64,000 bases of DNA, taken from Paludibacteraceae bacterium (GTDB lineage Bacteria > Bacteroidota > Bacteroidia > Bacteroidales > Paludibacteraceae). Numbering within the stretch: the stretch's first letter is position 1; each line of letters begins with the position of its first letter. The notes under the pieces are model-generated. The model was not told where the DNA came from, did not search any database, and saw nothing but the letters and a program-made list of their open reading frames with translations. The stretch covers positions 1 through 64,000 of the forward strand of contig JAKSLB010000018.1 in assembly GCA_024401435.1 (NCBI GenBank), in the 5' to 3' direction. Positions 8,061 to 17,518 of this stretch are shown piece by piece. Position numbers and translations under genes: made by a program.

Positions 8061-9344
8061 ATGGAAAGAATTGCTATTAATAAATTGAAAAAATGGAAGG
8101 AAAGTCCATTGAGAAAACCTCTTATTATGCGTGGCGCAAGGCAAGTGGGTAAGACATGGATTGTTAAAAAGTTTGCAGAGATATATTATCCGAATAATTG
8201 GGTATATATCAATTTTGAAGAAGAAAAGACGCTTCAGTCTATTTTTGAAGATGATTTCGATATTCATCGTATTCTTACGACCATAGAATTAAGGAAAGGT
8301 TGTGAGATAAATGAGAGTACACTTTTGATTTTTGATGAGATTCAGGTGGCATTGCGAGGCGTTATGTCATTGAAATATTTTTGTGAAAATAAGCGTCAAC
8401 AACCCATTATTGCGGCGGGTTCATTATTGGGTATTTCTATGCATACGGATGATTCTTTTCCTGTAGGGAAAGTTGATTTCCTTGATCTTTATCCTATGTC
8501 TTTTCGTGAGTTTTTAATGGCAAATGGCAAACAAAAGTGGATAGATATTATTGATAACAAGAAATGGGATTTACTTGTGGTTATAAGAGACCAGATTCAA
8601 ATGATGCTTCGTCAATATTACTATGTGGGGGGAATGCCAGAGGTGGTGGATACATATATACGAACTGGTAATATGGAAGAAGTACGTAATGTGCAAAATA
8701 ACATACTGAATGCGTATGTTGCAGATTTTAGTAAACATGCTCCGAGTAAAGAGGTGTCTCGTATTCGTATGATTTGGGATTCTATCGTGGGACAATTATC
8801 AAAGGAGAATAAGAAATTTTTATATAATGTTCTTAGAGAAGGAGCTAGAGCTAAAGAATTTGAATTAGCGATAGAATGGTTAGTGGATGCTGGATTAATT
8901 TATAAAGTAAAACGTACGAAATCGGGTGAGTTACCACTGAATGCATTTGAAGATTTCGGAACATTTAAATTGTTTATGTTGGATATTGGACTTCTTTGTG
9001 CTTTGGCTAAAGTGAGTAGTACTATTCTTACAGAGGGTGATAGTTTATTTTCGACTTTTAAAGGAGCATTGACAGAACAGTTTGTTTGTCAACAGTTGTG
9101 GAATAGTGTAGATTTATTGTATTATTGGTCTGCCGAAAATTCACAAGGTGAAATAGATTTCCTTGTTCAAAAAGATCAAAAAGTGATTCCAATAGAAGTA
9201 AAGGCAGAAGAAAACCTAAAAGCTAAGAGTCTACGCTTTTTTGTGGGGAAATATAAAGGACTACATGGTATCCGGTTTTCAATGGCGGATTATCGTGAAC
9301 AAGATTGGATGACGAACATTCCTCTTTATTCGGTGTTGGGATAA
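8061..9344 (+). CDS. DUF4143/AAA_14 family ATPase
   Basis: 427 residues. The N-terminal AAA ATPase domain shows Walker A GARQVGKT (residues 25-32) and Walker B LLIFDEIQ (88-95), and the C-terminal DUF4143 part carries the nuclease-like signature GEIDFLVQKDQKVIPIEVKAEE (D..ExK arrangement). Such proteins are abundant in Bacteroidetes and archaea; their role is unsettled. It is flanked by argC and a GH10 gene and linked functionally to neither. Expression is probably controlled through the three 32-bp-spaced repeats at its promoter. The family call is firm; the function is not known. Confidence 0.9.
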   Translation: MERIAINKLKKWKESPLRKPLIMRGARQVGKTWIVKKFAEIYYPNNWVYINFEEEKTLQSIFEDDFDIHRILTTIELRKGCEINESTLLIFDEIQVALRGVMSLKYFCENKRQQPIIAAGSLLGISMHTDDSFPVGKVDFLDLYPMSFREFLMANGKQKWIDIIDNKKWDLLVVIRDQIQMMLRQYYYVGGMPEVVDTYIRTGNMEEVRNVQNNILNAYVADFSKHAPSKEVSRIRMIWDSIVGQLSKENKKFLYNVLREGARAKEFELAIEWLVDAGLIYKVKRTKSGELPLNAFEDFGTFKLFMLDIGLLCALAKVSSTILTEGDSLFSTFKGALTEQFVCQQLWNSVDLLYYWSAENSQGEIDFLVQKDQKVIPIEVKAEENLKAKSLRFFVGKYKGLHGIRFSMADYREQDWMTNIPLYSVLG

Positions 9345-9463
9345 TTTGATATATAGCCGATTAAATCCGTATTGTGTATCCGCAGAATCTCAGAGGGATA
9401 TTACGCATGATTAATTTTAAAATTCATTTTTTGTATAAAGTTAAAAACATAAAAAAATTAGCG

Positions 9464-9480
9464 GATAGTAATAATAATAA
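9464..9480. repeat. TAGCGGA-type intergenic motif
   Basis: TAGCGGATAGTAATAAT here resembles TAGCGGACAGTAATAAT at about 35-51 and TAGCGGATTGTAACAAT at about 40593-40609, all intergenic. The role is unknown. Confidence 0.4.
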
Positions 9481-9483
9481 AGA

Positions 9484-9511
9484 AGCGGTCAGACACCATT
9501 GCCTGACCGCT
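9484..9511. terminator. Bidirectional terminator, ATPase gene / GH10
   Basis: AGCGGTCAG / CTGACCGCT hairpin between the convergent DUF4143 and xylanase genes, with T-rich sequence on both sides. Confidence 0.75.
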
Positions 9512-9530
9512 CATTATTTTATCCTAAATT

Positions 9531-11306
9531 TTATTTCAATATTTTGAACACTACAGCTTTGTTGTTGGAAGGTGTTACCTTAATAAGTTGAATAGCGTTT
9601 GATAATGTGATGGCTTGTTGATCTACGCCATTTCCTTCATCTATCGTTTGTCCGTTCATATTATAGATTTGATAGGTGAATGAACCAGCGCAATCAATCA
9701 AAACACGATTGTCAGCTAAGGAAATTATTTGAACGTTATCTTCGTTTTGAACATCTTCTGTTACCGTTGGCAATTCCATTCCTTCGATAATCTTATCGTA
9801 CGCAAGCTTAGGCTGATAATTAGAGAATACTAATGGCTTACCTGACGCACGCCAACTGATTTCATCATTGATGCCCCATACTGCCACCAAACTGATATTG
9901 TCCTTGTACTCCTTGTAAACCTTGAACAAATCACCATACATTTGTGCTTGGGTGTTGTAATCCGCACCGTCCTCAATGGTGATGTCCAACTCAGTCACTT
10001 GAATGTCGCAACCGATGGTGGCATACTTCGCCAAAGCCTGCTTATAGAGATCAACGGATGGGAACTGTGTGCTCAAGTGCGATTGCAAACCGACGCCGTC
10101 GCAAAGTCCCTTGTCATATAAATCCTTCACCAAATCGTAGATAGCGTCTCGCTTGGAACCGACGTACTCGTTGTAGTCGTTGTAGTATGCCTTACAGCCC
10201 TTTGGAAGATATTTTCTCGCATAAGAGAAAGCCTTTTCTATGAATGACTTGTCGCCATACACCTCCACCCAACGGGATGTCTCGTTCACCTTATAGTTAC
10301 TGCCCGGATTACGCATTTGTCCGCCATCAGTGAAGGCCTCGTTCACGATATCCCAAGCATAGATGTTCAAGTTCGGATAGGTGGTGGTCACCAATTCGAT
10401 AACGTTTTTGATATAGTTCTCCATACGTTGGTCCATAATATCCTTGCTGACGGTTCGACCATTATCCTCAAAGTTCTCGTTGAAGAACCAGTCTGGTGTT
10501 TGGGAGTGCCATACAAAAACATGTCCGCGTATCGGCATCTTGTTTTGCTCACAGAATTTCAAGATAGATTTGGTGTTGGGTGCCAAACGCACCTGTGGAT
10601 TCACATTGTCACCCACACTTTGGCTGGCTGCTTGATCCAACATGTTATCCGGCTTTAACTCATTGCCTGGAGTAAGGCTGTTGAAATGGTGAAGGACCAT
10701 ATTCTTCGCATTCTGAGAAGCGATCTCGCTCGCCAAGGCAGCTGTTCCGATTTTGAAATACTCGCTGTAAAGATCCTTCAACGGCAATTGTTGGGAGAAA
10801 TCAATCAAATCCTCCACTTCTTCCTCGATAGTGACATCATCGATATAATATTCCAATGTGGAACTATTCGTGCACTGGATATAGGGTTGAATATCTTCCA
10901 CGCCATCAGGAATCGCAATCTTTCCCTTCAACTCAGTCCAACTGTAAGCATATGCCTCCTTGGAGCAGACACCTGGATAAGAGTTTTCTCCATCAGAGGA
11001 GTATTGTACGCTCAAATCCATGTTTCCATTTGAAAGCACAAAAACATATGCGGTGATGATATAAGTTTTTCCCGCCTCGATGGAAGCATTTTGCACCAAA
11101 GCGCCATGCCAGGATTGAGTACGATTACTTACAAAAAGAGATTGGTTACCATTGTGATGTTGGTCAGTAGAGAGTTCGATTGTAACATCTTCTCCACGAC
11201 CTGCCCAATCATCGGAATTTGTTTCAAAATCATAGGAAAGTCCGGCGGAAAAGGAATTCACGCAACAAAATGACAATCCAAGAAAAATCAATTGTTTGAT
11301 ATTCAT
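9531..11306 (-). CDS. Secreted endo-1,4-beta-xylanase, GH10 with CBM
   Basis: 591 residues: signal peptide (1-21), an N-terminal CBM4/9/22-type module (about 22-165, FETNSDDWAGRGEDV to YYIDDVTIEEE), the GH10 barrel (about 175-510) and a short T9SS-like tail (about 520-591, with YQIYNMNGQTIDEGNG). The acid/base is Glu323 in WDIVNEAF and the nucleophile Glu439 in VTELDIT. It should cleave the xylan backbone outside the cell. The middle of the gene is richer in GC than its ends: by my count 53% in 9961-10020 and 52% in 10141-10200, against 33% in 9541-9600, hinting at recombination or transfer. It interrupts the arginine genes, on the opposite strand. Confidence 0.95.
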   Translation of the reverse strand: MNIKQLIFLGLSFCCVNSFSAGLSYDFETNSDDWAGRGEDVTIELSTDQHHNGNQSLFVSNRTQSWHGALVQNASIEAGKTYIITAYVFVLSNGNMDLSVQYSSDGENSYPGVCSKEAYAYSWTELKGKIAIPDGVEDIQPYIQCTNSSTLEYYIDDVTIEEEVEDLIDFSQQLPLKDLYSEYFKIGTAALASEIASQNAKNMVLHHFNSLTPGNELKPDNMLDQAASQSVGDNVNPQVRLAPNTKSILKFCEQNKMPIRGHVFVWHSQTPDWFFNENFEDNGRTVSKDIMDQRMENYIKNVIELVTTTYPNLNIYAWDIVNEAFTDGGQMRNPGSNYKVNETSRWVEVYGDKSFIEKAFSYARKYLPKGCKAYYNDYNEYVGSKRDAIYDLVKDLYDKGLCDGVGLQSHLSTQFPSVDLYKQALAKYATIGCDIQVTELDITIEDGADYNTQAQMYGDLFKVYKEYKDNISLVAVWGINDEISWRASGKPLVFSNYQPKLAYDKIIEGMELPTVTEDVQNEDNVQIISLADNRVLIDCAGSFTYQIYNMNGQTIDEGNGVDQQAITLSNAIQLIKVTPSNNKAVVFKILK

Positions 11307-11628
11307 AATGGTTATTATTTAAAAATTATCAATATTGAAAATATATGGTTTTGATGCAAAGGTATAAAAAAGTGTGGAATTCATAAACAAGTTGATGCTT
11401 TTTGCTTATTGTATGGTTATAGGTTTATTGAAAATTAGAGGGTTGGAATAGTTTGATAAACAAAAAGATTTCTTTATCACAGAATGAGATACCTTATATT
11501 CTAATAATTTTTAGTACTTTTGCAAAATGAAATTTTGGATAAAATTCAGGTAGATATTTATTCATTTTTTTGTAAGAAAGTAACTAAAAAATAGGGAATT
11601 AGAAAAAGACTCCCTCTAATAATAAGAT
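11307..11628. other. Divergent promoter region, GH10 / argD
   Basis: This 322-bp gap has a minus-strand -7 box (CAAAGGTA at 11357-11364, TACCTTTG as read for GH10) and a plus-strand box TACTTTTG at 11515-11522 for argD. Nothing else is recognised. Confidence 0.5.
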
Positions 11629-12759
11629 ATGAAACTTTTTGATGTCTATCCCCTTTTCGATGTTAATATCGTCAAAGGAAAAGGTTGTAAGGTATGGGAC
11701 GAAAATGGTCAGGAATACCTTGATTTGTATGGTGGTCACGCCGTTATTAGTATTGGTCACTGTCATCCTCATTATGTAGAGATGATGACTCAACAATTAA
11801 ACACACTTGGATTTTATTCCAATTCAGTGATTAATAAATTACAAGTGAAGGTGGCTGAGCGCCTTGGAAAGATTTCTGGTTACGATGATTATCAGTTTTT
11901 CTTAATCAATTCGGGTGCTGAGGCAAATGAGAATGCTTTGAAGCTTTCTTCTTTTTATAATGGACGCACACGTGTTCTTTCAGCAGATAAGGCGTTTCAT
12001 GGTCGTACATCATTGGCAGTGGAGGTAACGAATAATCCTAAGATTATTGCTCCAATCAATGACAATGGACACGTAACCTATCTTCCTTTGAATGATTTAG
12101 AGGCATGGAAAAAGGAGATTGAAAAAGGAGATGTCTGTGCTGTTATTTTGGAATGTATTCAGGGCGTAGGTGGAATACGTTTGGCTACGAAAGAGTTTAT
12201 GCATGGGTTGCGTGCACTTTGTGATCAATATAATACTGTGTTGATATGTGACGAGATTCAATGTGGATACGGACGTTCTGGTAAATTCTTTGCACATCAA
12301 CATTTAGATGTGAAACCAGATATCATCACGGTTGCAAAAGGTATTGGAAACGGATTTCCTATGGGTGGTGTTTTGATTTCACCTAAATTCACACCAGTCT
12401 ATGGTCAGTTGGGTACTACCTTTGGAGGTAATCACATGGCATGTACGGCAGCGTTGGCTGTAATAGATGTGATGGAGAAAGAGAATTTGGTGGAGAATGC
12501 TGCGAAAGTGGGAGCATATCTTATGGAGCAGATAAAGGCAGCTAACTTGCCTCATGTAGTGGATGTGCGTGGCCGTGGTATGATGATTGGTGTGGAATTG
12601 GATTGCCCACACAAGGAGATTCGTAGTAAGTTGGTTTTTGAGCAACATGTCTTTACGGGTTGCAGTGGTACAAATGTTCTTCGTTTGTTACCACCATTGT
12701 GTTTGACAAAGGCTGATGCAGACGAGTTCTTGGTTCGCTTTAGAAAGGCATTGGCATAA
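11629..12759 (+). CDS. argD: Acetylornithine aminotransferase
   Basis: A PLP-dependent class III aminotransferase that converts N-acetylglutamate semialdehyde to acetylornithine in arginine synthesis. 376 residues, typical length. Motifs include INSGAEANENALKLS, the cofactor-binding LICDEIQCGYGRSGK and the PLP lysine in TVAKGIGNGFPMGG, then GTTFGGNHMA. The start follows the -7 box at 11515 by about 105 bp. It is followed 26 bp later by hisIE. Given argC nearby, ArgD is preferred over other class III aminotransferases; Bacteroidetes use succinylated intermediates in this pathway, so the substrate may be succinylornithine. Confidence 0.92.
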   Translation: MKLFDVYPLFDVNIVKGKGCKVWDENGQEYLDLYGGHAVISIGHCHPHYVEMMTQQLNTLGFYSNSVINKLQVKVAERLGKISGYDDYQFFLINSGAEANENALKLSSFYNGRTRVLSADKAFHGRTSLAVEVTNNPKIIAPINDNGHVTYLPLNDLEAWKKEIEKGDVCAVILECIQGVGGIRLATKEFMHGLRALCDQYNTVLICDEIQCGYGRSGKFFAHQHLDVKPDIITVAKGIGNGFPMGGVLISPKFTPVYGQLGTTFGGNHMACTAALAVIDVMEKENLVENAAKVGAYLMEQIKAANLPHVVDVRGRGMMIGVELDCPHKEIRSKLVFEQHVFTGCSGTNVLRLLPPLCLTKADADEFLVRFRKALA

Positions 12760-12785
12760 TAAGAATTGATTAATATTTCGATAGA

Positions 12786-13412
12786 ATGGTACAACATATA
12801 AAAATTGGCGGACAACTTTTTAATATTGATTTGGCGTGTGAAACACACACGATTCAAGCAGTTGTTCAAGATGTACGCACCAAGCAAATCCTTCGTGTAG
12901 GTTTTGTGAATGACGAGGCTCTTTCAAAAATGGAAGAGACGAAAGAGGTTTATATGCTGAATGCAGAACAATCAGGTTTGGAAGTTATCACGGGCGGTGA
13001 ATATTTCAAGCCACTTTCGGTTGATTCTTTAGTATATAATACGGATAAAAGTGCTGTTATTATTAAGGCATTGCCAGAAGGTTCTACAACAGGAGCCGAC
13101 ACTTTCCGTGGAGATAAGAATTTGGAGGATTTAGCATTCTTATCTTATTTGCAAGACTTCATCGAGAAACGTAAGCGTGAAATGCCGGAAGGCTCTTATA
13201 CAACCAAATTGTTTACAAAAGGTCTTAATAAGATTTCTCAAAAAGTGGGAGAAGAGGCTGTCGAAACAGTGATTGAAGCAACCAATGGTACGGGGGAACA
13301 ATTCCTTTATGAGTCGTCCGATTTGATTTATCATCTTATCGTGTTATTGACAGAGAAAGGTTATCGTATTGAGGATTTGGCAAGAGAGTTGAAGGCAAGA
13401 CACAAAGAATAA
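12786..13412 (+). CDS. HisIE-type protein with degenerate HisI half
   Basis: 208 residues laid out like bifunctional HisIE. The HisE half (about 113-208) looks intact: PEGSYTTKLF, KVGEEAVE (153-160), ESSDLIYHLIVLL, as in phosphoribosyl-ATP pyrophosphohydrolases. The HisI half (1-108) keeps the framework (VVQDVRTKQILRVGFVNDEA) but not the active site. The usual DCDND reads YNTDKS, the zinc cysteines of CHTG..TC are replaced (STTGADTF), and the LWxKGExSG motif is absent. Cyclohydrolase activity is therefore doubtful. It follows argD by 26 bp and no other his gene is nearby. It may be a HisE-only or house-cleaning pyrophosphohydrolase. Confidence 0.85.
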   Translation: MVQHIKIGGQLFNIDLACETHTIQAVVQDVRTKQILRVGFVNDEALSKMEETKEVYMLNAEQSGLEVITGGEYFKPLSVDSLVYNTDKSAVIIKALPEGSTTGADTFRGDKNLEDLAFLSYLQDFIEKRKREMPEGSYTTKLFTKGLNKISQKVGEEAVETVIEATNGTGEQFLYESSDLIYHLIVLLTEKGYRIEDLARELKARHKE

Positions 13413-13437
13413 AATGGGTGATTAACTAGTTTTTGGG

Positions 13438-13474
13438 AAAGGATTGTTCTATCTAAATTGAATGATCCTTTTTT
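13438..13474 (+). terminator. Terminator after the argD-hisIE unit
   Basis: AAAGGAT / ATCCTTT stem (13438-13444, 13465-13471) with a 20-base loop and following T run. Confidence 0.6.
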
Positions 13475-13507
13475 AGTGATATTATATTAGATAAGTAGGA
13501 GGTACTC

Positions 13508-14407
13508 ATGGGTCATTTTACGGAAGAACAAAAGCGTATGTATAGGAAAATAAAATTGGAGGCTGAGAAAAAATCTAGACAATGCACAGATGATTTGTTC
13601 AAGAATAGTTTTTTTAGTGATGTTGATTATTTTTATACATACAAGGAGTTTGTTAGAAGTTTATATTTTAAAAATATAGAGCACTTTTGTCCTATTGATA
13701 AAGAAGGTGATATTTTCTTAGAAAGAGGAACATTCTCCACGTCTGAAATAAAATATGCTTTGACAGCTATTGTTACATTGTTTGCTATTATCATTCGGAA
13801 AGATTCGGTGGTGAAGAATGAAGAGATAAGTGTGGCGCATGAGTATTTTGACAGAAGATTTAAAACGTCAAATATTATATCCATCTTCAAGAAAGATGCT
13901 AAAGAGATGAAAAACTATTTAAATGTTTGCCTACGCTATTCGAGTATGAGAAATGCTAATTTATGTGCTTTGGATATTCTATCTGCGAAATTTGCCTATG
14001 TTCTAAGGTTAGAGTTGTTGGATTACTTATTTAAGACTGCTTATGTAGATCAAGGGGTTTGTGAAGAGGAGTTAGACCGTTTGTTGGATATCGCTAAGTA
14101 TCTGCGGATATCCGAATGGGATTTGAATTCGTTACAGTATAAATACGAATGCAGACGGGAAACTGAATCAGCAACAATAGAAAATTATAGGGATCAACTG
14201 ATAGCCTCTTCTTATAAGATGTTGGGTCTTGAAAATAGTGCAACTGAATTGGAGATTAAAGAATCTTATCGTAATTTAGTCAAGCAGTATCATCCGGATA
14301 AGTTGTCGCAAGATCTTTCGATTGAAGAATACGAAGAGGCGGTGATGAAATTTCGTCAGGTAACAGAGGCGTACCAAATGATTTGTAAAGAAAAAGGAAT
14401 AAAATAA
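13508..14407 (+). CDS. TerB/DnaJ-domain protein 1 (soluble)
   Basis: 299 residues. The middle (about 75-225) is helical and resembles the TerB-like part of DjlA proteins; the last 70 residues are a J domain with the HPD motif (YHPDKLS) that stimulates Hsp70 ATPase. There is no membrane segment, so it should be a cytoplasmic DnaK co-chaperone. It is a tandem paralogue of the next gene (25 bp gap): the C-terminal 80 residues of the two are nearly the same, the N-termini differ. Clients are unknown. Confidence 0.8.
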   Translation: MGHFTEEQKRMYRKIKLEAEKKSRQCTDDLFKNSFFSDVDYFYTYKEFVRSLYFKNIEHFCPIDKEGDIFLERGTFSTSEIKYALTAIVTLFAIIIRKDSVVKNEEISVAHEYFDRRFKTSNIISIFKKDAKEMKNYLNVCLRYSSMRNANLCALDILSAKFAYVLRLELLDYLFKTAYVDQGVCEEELDRLLDIAKYLRISEWDLNSLQYKYECRRETESATIENYRDQLIASSYKMLGLENSATELEIKESYRNLVKQYHPDKLSQDLSIEEYEEAVMKFRQVTEAYQMICKEKGIK

Positions 14408-14432
14408 AACTATACTTTATATCGAAGAAACT

Positions 14433-15314
14433 ATGGGAGAAATAGAGTCAATCTTTTACCATTTATGTATGTTTGTTTTCTATATTGTAGGTGGTCTATC
14501 TGTATTGGGTGCTTTGTTTCTTTTACTATCTTTTTTCACTATGCCTATCTGGATGCCGATTGCATTGAAAACGGAGAAAAAAGTAAAATCTTTTACTAGA
14601 GATAAGGAAGGTGATTTATTTCCTAAAGGTGTATATGATTTCTCCTATTATCCTATTGTGAGAGACGGGGTTAGTTCGATTGTCTCTATTTTTGCTATTT
14701 TGATTCATAAAAATGATGATTCTTCTGAGGATGAAATCAAGATAGCAACAGAGTATTTCCAAAAGAGATTTTGCCATTCACATAGACTTTTGCCTTTCGC
14801 AAAAGACTGGAAACAGATGGAAAAAGGATTGAGATATGAGATCAATAGAAAGCATTTAAATTATAGAGAATATGCTGTTTCCATATTAAAAACCAAAATC
14901 CCATACGAAGCGAGATTGGAGATGTTGGAATATATGTTTAAGGTGGCTTATGTGAATGGAGGAGTGAAGGATGAACAGCTGGAATTATTGGAAGCCTTTT
15001 CCAAACATATGATGATTGATGATTGGGACCTTACTATGTTAGAATATCAATACGAATGTCAACGAGAAAAGGAATCGCCTAAACAAGATAGTTATAGAAA
15101 TTTGTTGATGGATTCTTCTTACAAGATACTAGGCATTGAACGCACGGCAAGCGAATTGGAGATCAAGGAGTCTTATCGTAGTTTGGTTAAACAATATCAT
15201 CCAGATCGGTTATCGGAGGAATTATCTATAGAGGAACGAGAAGAGGCTATAGTGATGTTCCGTCAAGCTACAGAAGCGTATCAAATGATTTGTAAAGAAA
15301 AAGGAATAAAGTAG
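14433..15314 (+). CDS. TerB/DnaJ-domain protein 2 (membrane-anchored)
   Basis: 293 residues. An N-terminal hydrophobic segment (about 6-40, FYIVGGLSVLGALFLLLSFF) should anchor it in the inner membrane. A TerB-like helical domain follows, then a C-terminal J domain with HPD (YHPDRLS). This is the layout of DjlA, a membrane J protein. It was probably co-transcribed and duplicated with the preceding soluble version. The shared C-terminus (FRQATEAYQMICKEKGIK) is nearly identical in both. Confidence 0.82.
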   Translation: MGEIESIFYHLCMFVFYIVGGLSVLGALFLLLSFFTMPIWMPIALKTEKKVKSFTRDKEGDLFPKGVYDFSYYPIVRDGVSSIVSIFAILIHKNDDSSEDEIKIATEYFQKRFCHSHRLLPFAKDWKQMEKGLRYEINRKHLNYREYAVSILKTKIPYEARLEMLEYMFKVAYVNGGVKDEQLELLEAFSKHMMIDDWDLTMLEYQYECQREKESPKQDSYRNLLMDSSYKILGIERTASELEIKESYRSLVKQYHPDRLSEELSIEEREEAIVMFRQATEAYQMICKEKGIK

Positions 15315-15343
15315 GTCTATCTGTTGCTCCTTTAAAAGATTAA

Positions 15344-15373
15344 TTGAAATCATAAAAAATTTTATTATTTTTG
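15344..15373 (+). promoter_or_regulatory. Promoter of GH5 gene
   Basis: TTGA (15344-15347), 18 bp, TATTTTTG (15366-15373), 58 bp before the GH5 start. Confidence 0.5.
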
Positions 15374-15431
15374 TTTCCCGATAACATACGCACAGATTTG
15401 TGCTTTAGTTAACCTTAGAAAACTATAAATT

Positions 15432-17327
15432 ATGAGTAAACGATTTATTAATTTAGCAATGGGTTTGTGCTTAGTTATGCTCGCATCACCCGTATCTGCT
15501 TTGGCAGATAATCAGTTCGATGATCTTAATCAACAGGAAATTGTGGAAGCCATGGGTGCTGGATGGAACCTGGGAAATACGTTGGAGGCTAATTTTAATG
15601 GTACTCCTGATGAGACGTGTTGGGGTAACCCTAAAGCGTCTGCAGAGTTAATGAAGTTGGTTAAGAAATGTGGATTTAACACGATCCGTATTCCTGTTTC
15701 TTATTTGGATACAATTGGTCCAGCTCCTGATTATAAAATTGACGAGAAATGGCTTGCTAGAGTCAAGGAGGTAATCGATATGGCTTTAGCTGAAGACCTT
15801 TATGTCATCACCAATATTCATGGGGATGGATATAAATCCGTAACAAATGGATGGCTCCTATGTGATGGAAACAATCAGACGGAAATTAAAGCAAAATATA
15901 AGGCTTTTTGGACTCAAATCGCCACATTGTTTAAAGATTATGACGAGCATTTGATTTTTGAGTCTATGAATGAGGTGTTTGATGGTACATACGATTGGCA
16001 AAATCCTGGCGCACCCTATCCTAATCAGAATTACTATTCGAATATCAATGACTATAATCAAATCTTTGTTGAAACTGTTCGCCCTATCAGTTTGAATAAT
16101 GCAAGACGTTGGCTTTTAATACCTGGATGGAACACCGATATCGATATGACATCGGAAGCAAAAGGATTCAAAATTCCTATGGATACATACCTTGACAAAT
16201 CAGTGTCGGGGAACCGTTTAATGATTTCGGTTCATTATTATGCGCCATGGGATCTTTGTGGAGATGAAACGGATTCGAATATTTCTCGTTGGGGTGATGA
16301 TGCATGGAGTCAAAATAGTAGTAAATGTACTACTTATGGTCAGGGTGCCAATAGCGAAAGTACAATGGCGGGTCAGTTTGATAAATTGAAAAATTGGTTC
16401 ACTTCACAAGGTTATCCTGTGGTTGTGGGAGAATATGGAACAGTTGATAAAAGTGCGTATGACACAGAGAGTCCAACCTATACTGCTTATTGGACGAAAA
16501 CACTTTGTGAGAATGCTCGTCGCGTAGGTGCTGTACCTGTGTTATGGGATAATGGACATGTGAGTACGGCTAAGGGTTTCGCTGTGATTAACAGATCAAC
16601 CAATACAGTTTGCCGTCCGTATATCATCGAAGCCATCAATGAAGCTTTTGAACAAGAAATTGAGGTAGATACAACAACACCTAAGACCAAACTTGAATTG
16701 ATAAAAAGTTATATTGTGAATGTTACTGTGAATGGTGCGAAAGAGTCTCCTGTCTATAATGTGCAATTTGCAGGATGGTCGGGTGTGGAGAAAACAATTC
16801 CGACAACCGCCGCTAATTATGATTTGGATATGTCGCCATCTAGTGTAATGGATGGATTTACAAACTTGGGTTACATTACCTATACAGACTCTATGTACAC
16901 TGTTCATGTCAATAAGATAACTGTTAATGGGTATGAGTTTACCAATCCTCTTTTTGCGAAGGACTTGAAAGCGGCTAATAACCAAAATGGATTACCTAAT
17001 ATCTGGAGTGGAAATGATGGTGAGTATATATCAGACAATGGTAAGGCCATTTTATCTGTTTCAAGTAGTGTTATATCATTAATGTTGAAGTTGGATGGCG
17101 ATTCTACACCAGTAGGGGATATTGCTAATGCGACTGCCAATGTTATTTCTACAGAAGATGGTATTGTGGTATTGGATGGTGAGAATGAAACAATTGAAAT
17201 TTATACAATGCTTGGTATTCCTGTACTAAAGGAAGATATTAGAGAATATAAGTCAATATACCCATTACATAGCGGTATCTATCTTATAAAGATTGGACAA
17301 AACGCGTACAAGGTGATGGTACGCTAA
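15432..17327 (+). CDS. Secreted GH5 endo-glucanase
   Basis: 631 residues: signal peptide (1-25), GH5 catalytic barrel (about 30-400), a beta-rich module of unknown type (about 420-560) and a T9SS-like tail (about 565-631, with IEIYTMLGIPVLKED and GIYLIKIGQNAYKVMV). The N-terminal GWNLGNTLEA is the hallmark of cellulase/xyloglucanase-type GH5. The acid/base is Glu181 (ESMNEVF) and the nucleophile Glu334 (VGEYGTVD). It should cut beta-1,4-glucan or xyloglucan outside the cell; which one cannot be decided here. A terminator follows. Confidence 0.92.
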   Translation: MSKRFINLAMGLCLVMLASPVSALADNQFDDLNQQEIVEAMGAGWNLGNTLEANFNGTPDETCWGNPKASAELMKLVKKCGFNTIRIPVSYLDTIGPAPDYKIDEKWLARVKEVIDMALAEDLYVITNIHGDGYKSVTNGWLLCDGNNQTEIKAKYKAFWTQIATLFKDYDEHLIFESMNEVFDGTYDWQNPGAPYPNQNYYSNINDYNQIFVETVRPISLNNARRWLLIPGWNTDIDMTSEAKGFKIPMDTYLDKSVSGNRLMISVHYYAPWDLCGDETDSNISRWGDDAWSQNSSKCTTYGQGANSESTMAGQFDKLKNWFTSQGYPVVVGEYGTVDKSAYDTESPTYTAYWTKTLCENARRVGAVPVLWDNGHVSTAKGFAVINRSTNTVCRPYIIEAINEAFEQEIEVDTTTPKTKLELIKSYIVNVTVNGAKESPVYNVQFAGWSGVEKTIPTTAANYDLDMSPSSVMDGFTNLGYITYTDSMYTVHVNKITVNGYEFTNPLFAKDLKAANNQNGLPNIWSGNDGEYISDNGKAILSVSSSVISLMLKLDGDSTPVGDIANATANVISTEDGIVVLDGENETIEIYTMLGIPVLKEDIREYKSIYPLHSGIYLIKIGQNAYKVMVR

Positions 17328-17351
17328 TATTAATAGTTAATAATACATTTT

Positions 17352-17390
17352 TATCCTCCATGAGTATTCTGCTTGTGGAGGATATTTTTT
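17352..17390 (+). terminator. Terminator of GH5 gene
   Basis: TATCCTCCA / TGGAGGATA stem with T6 run, 25 bp after the GH5 stop. Confidence 0.85.
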
Positions 17391-17510
17391 GATGATTTAT
17401 TGAGCGGACTTTTATAATTTATCTTTTGAGAATTCTCATTTAAGATAAGAATAACATCTTTTTATGAAAGAGAATAAGTTATACTATATCATTTTATAAT
17501 AAATAAGGAC

Positions 17511-17518
17511 TATCTTTG
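17511..17518 (+). promoter_or_regulatory. -7 box upstream of SnoaL-like gene
   Basis: TATCTTTG matches TAnnTTTG, 83 bp before the start. A perfect CCCTATAGGG palindrome lies between box and start (about 17544-17553). Confidence 0.45.
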
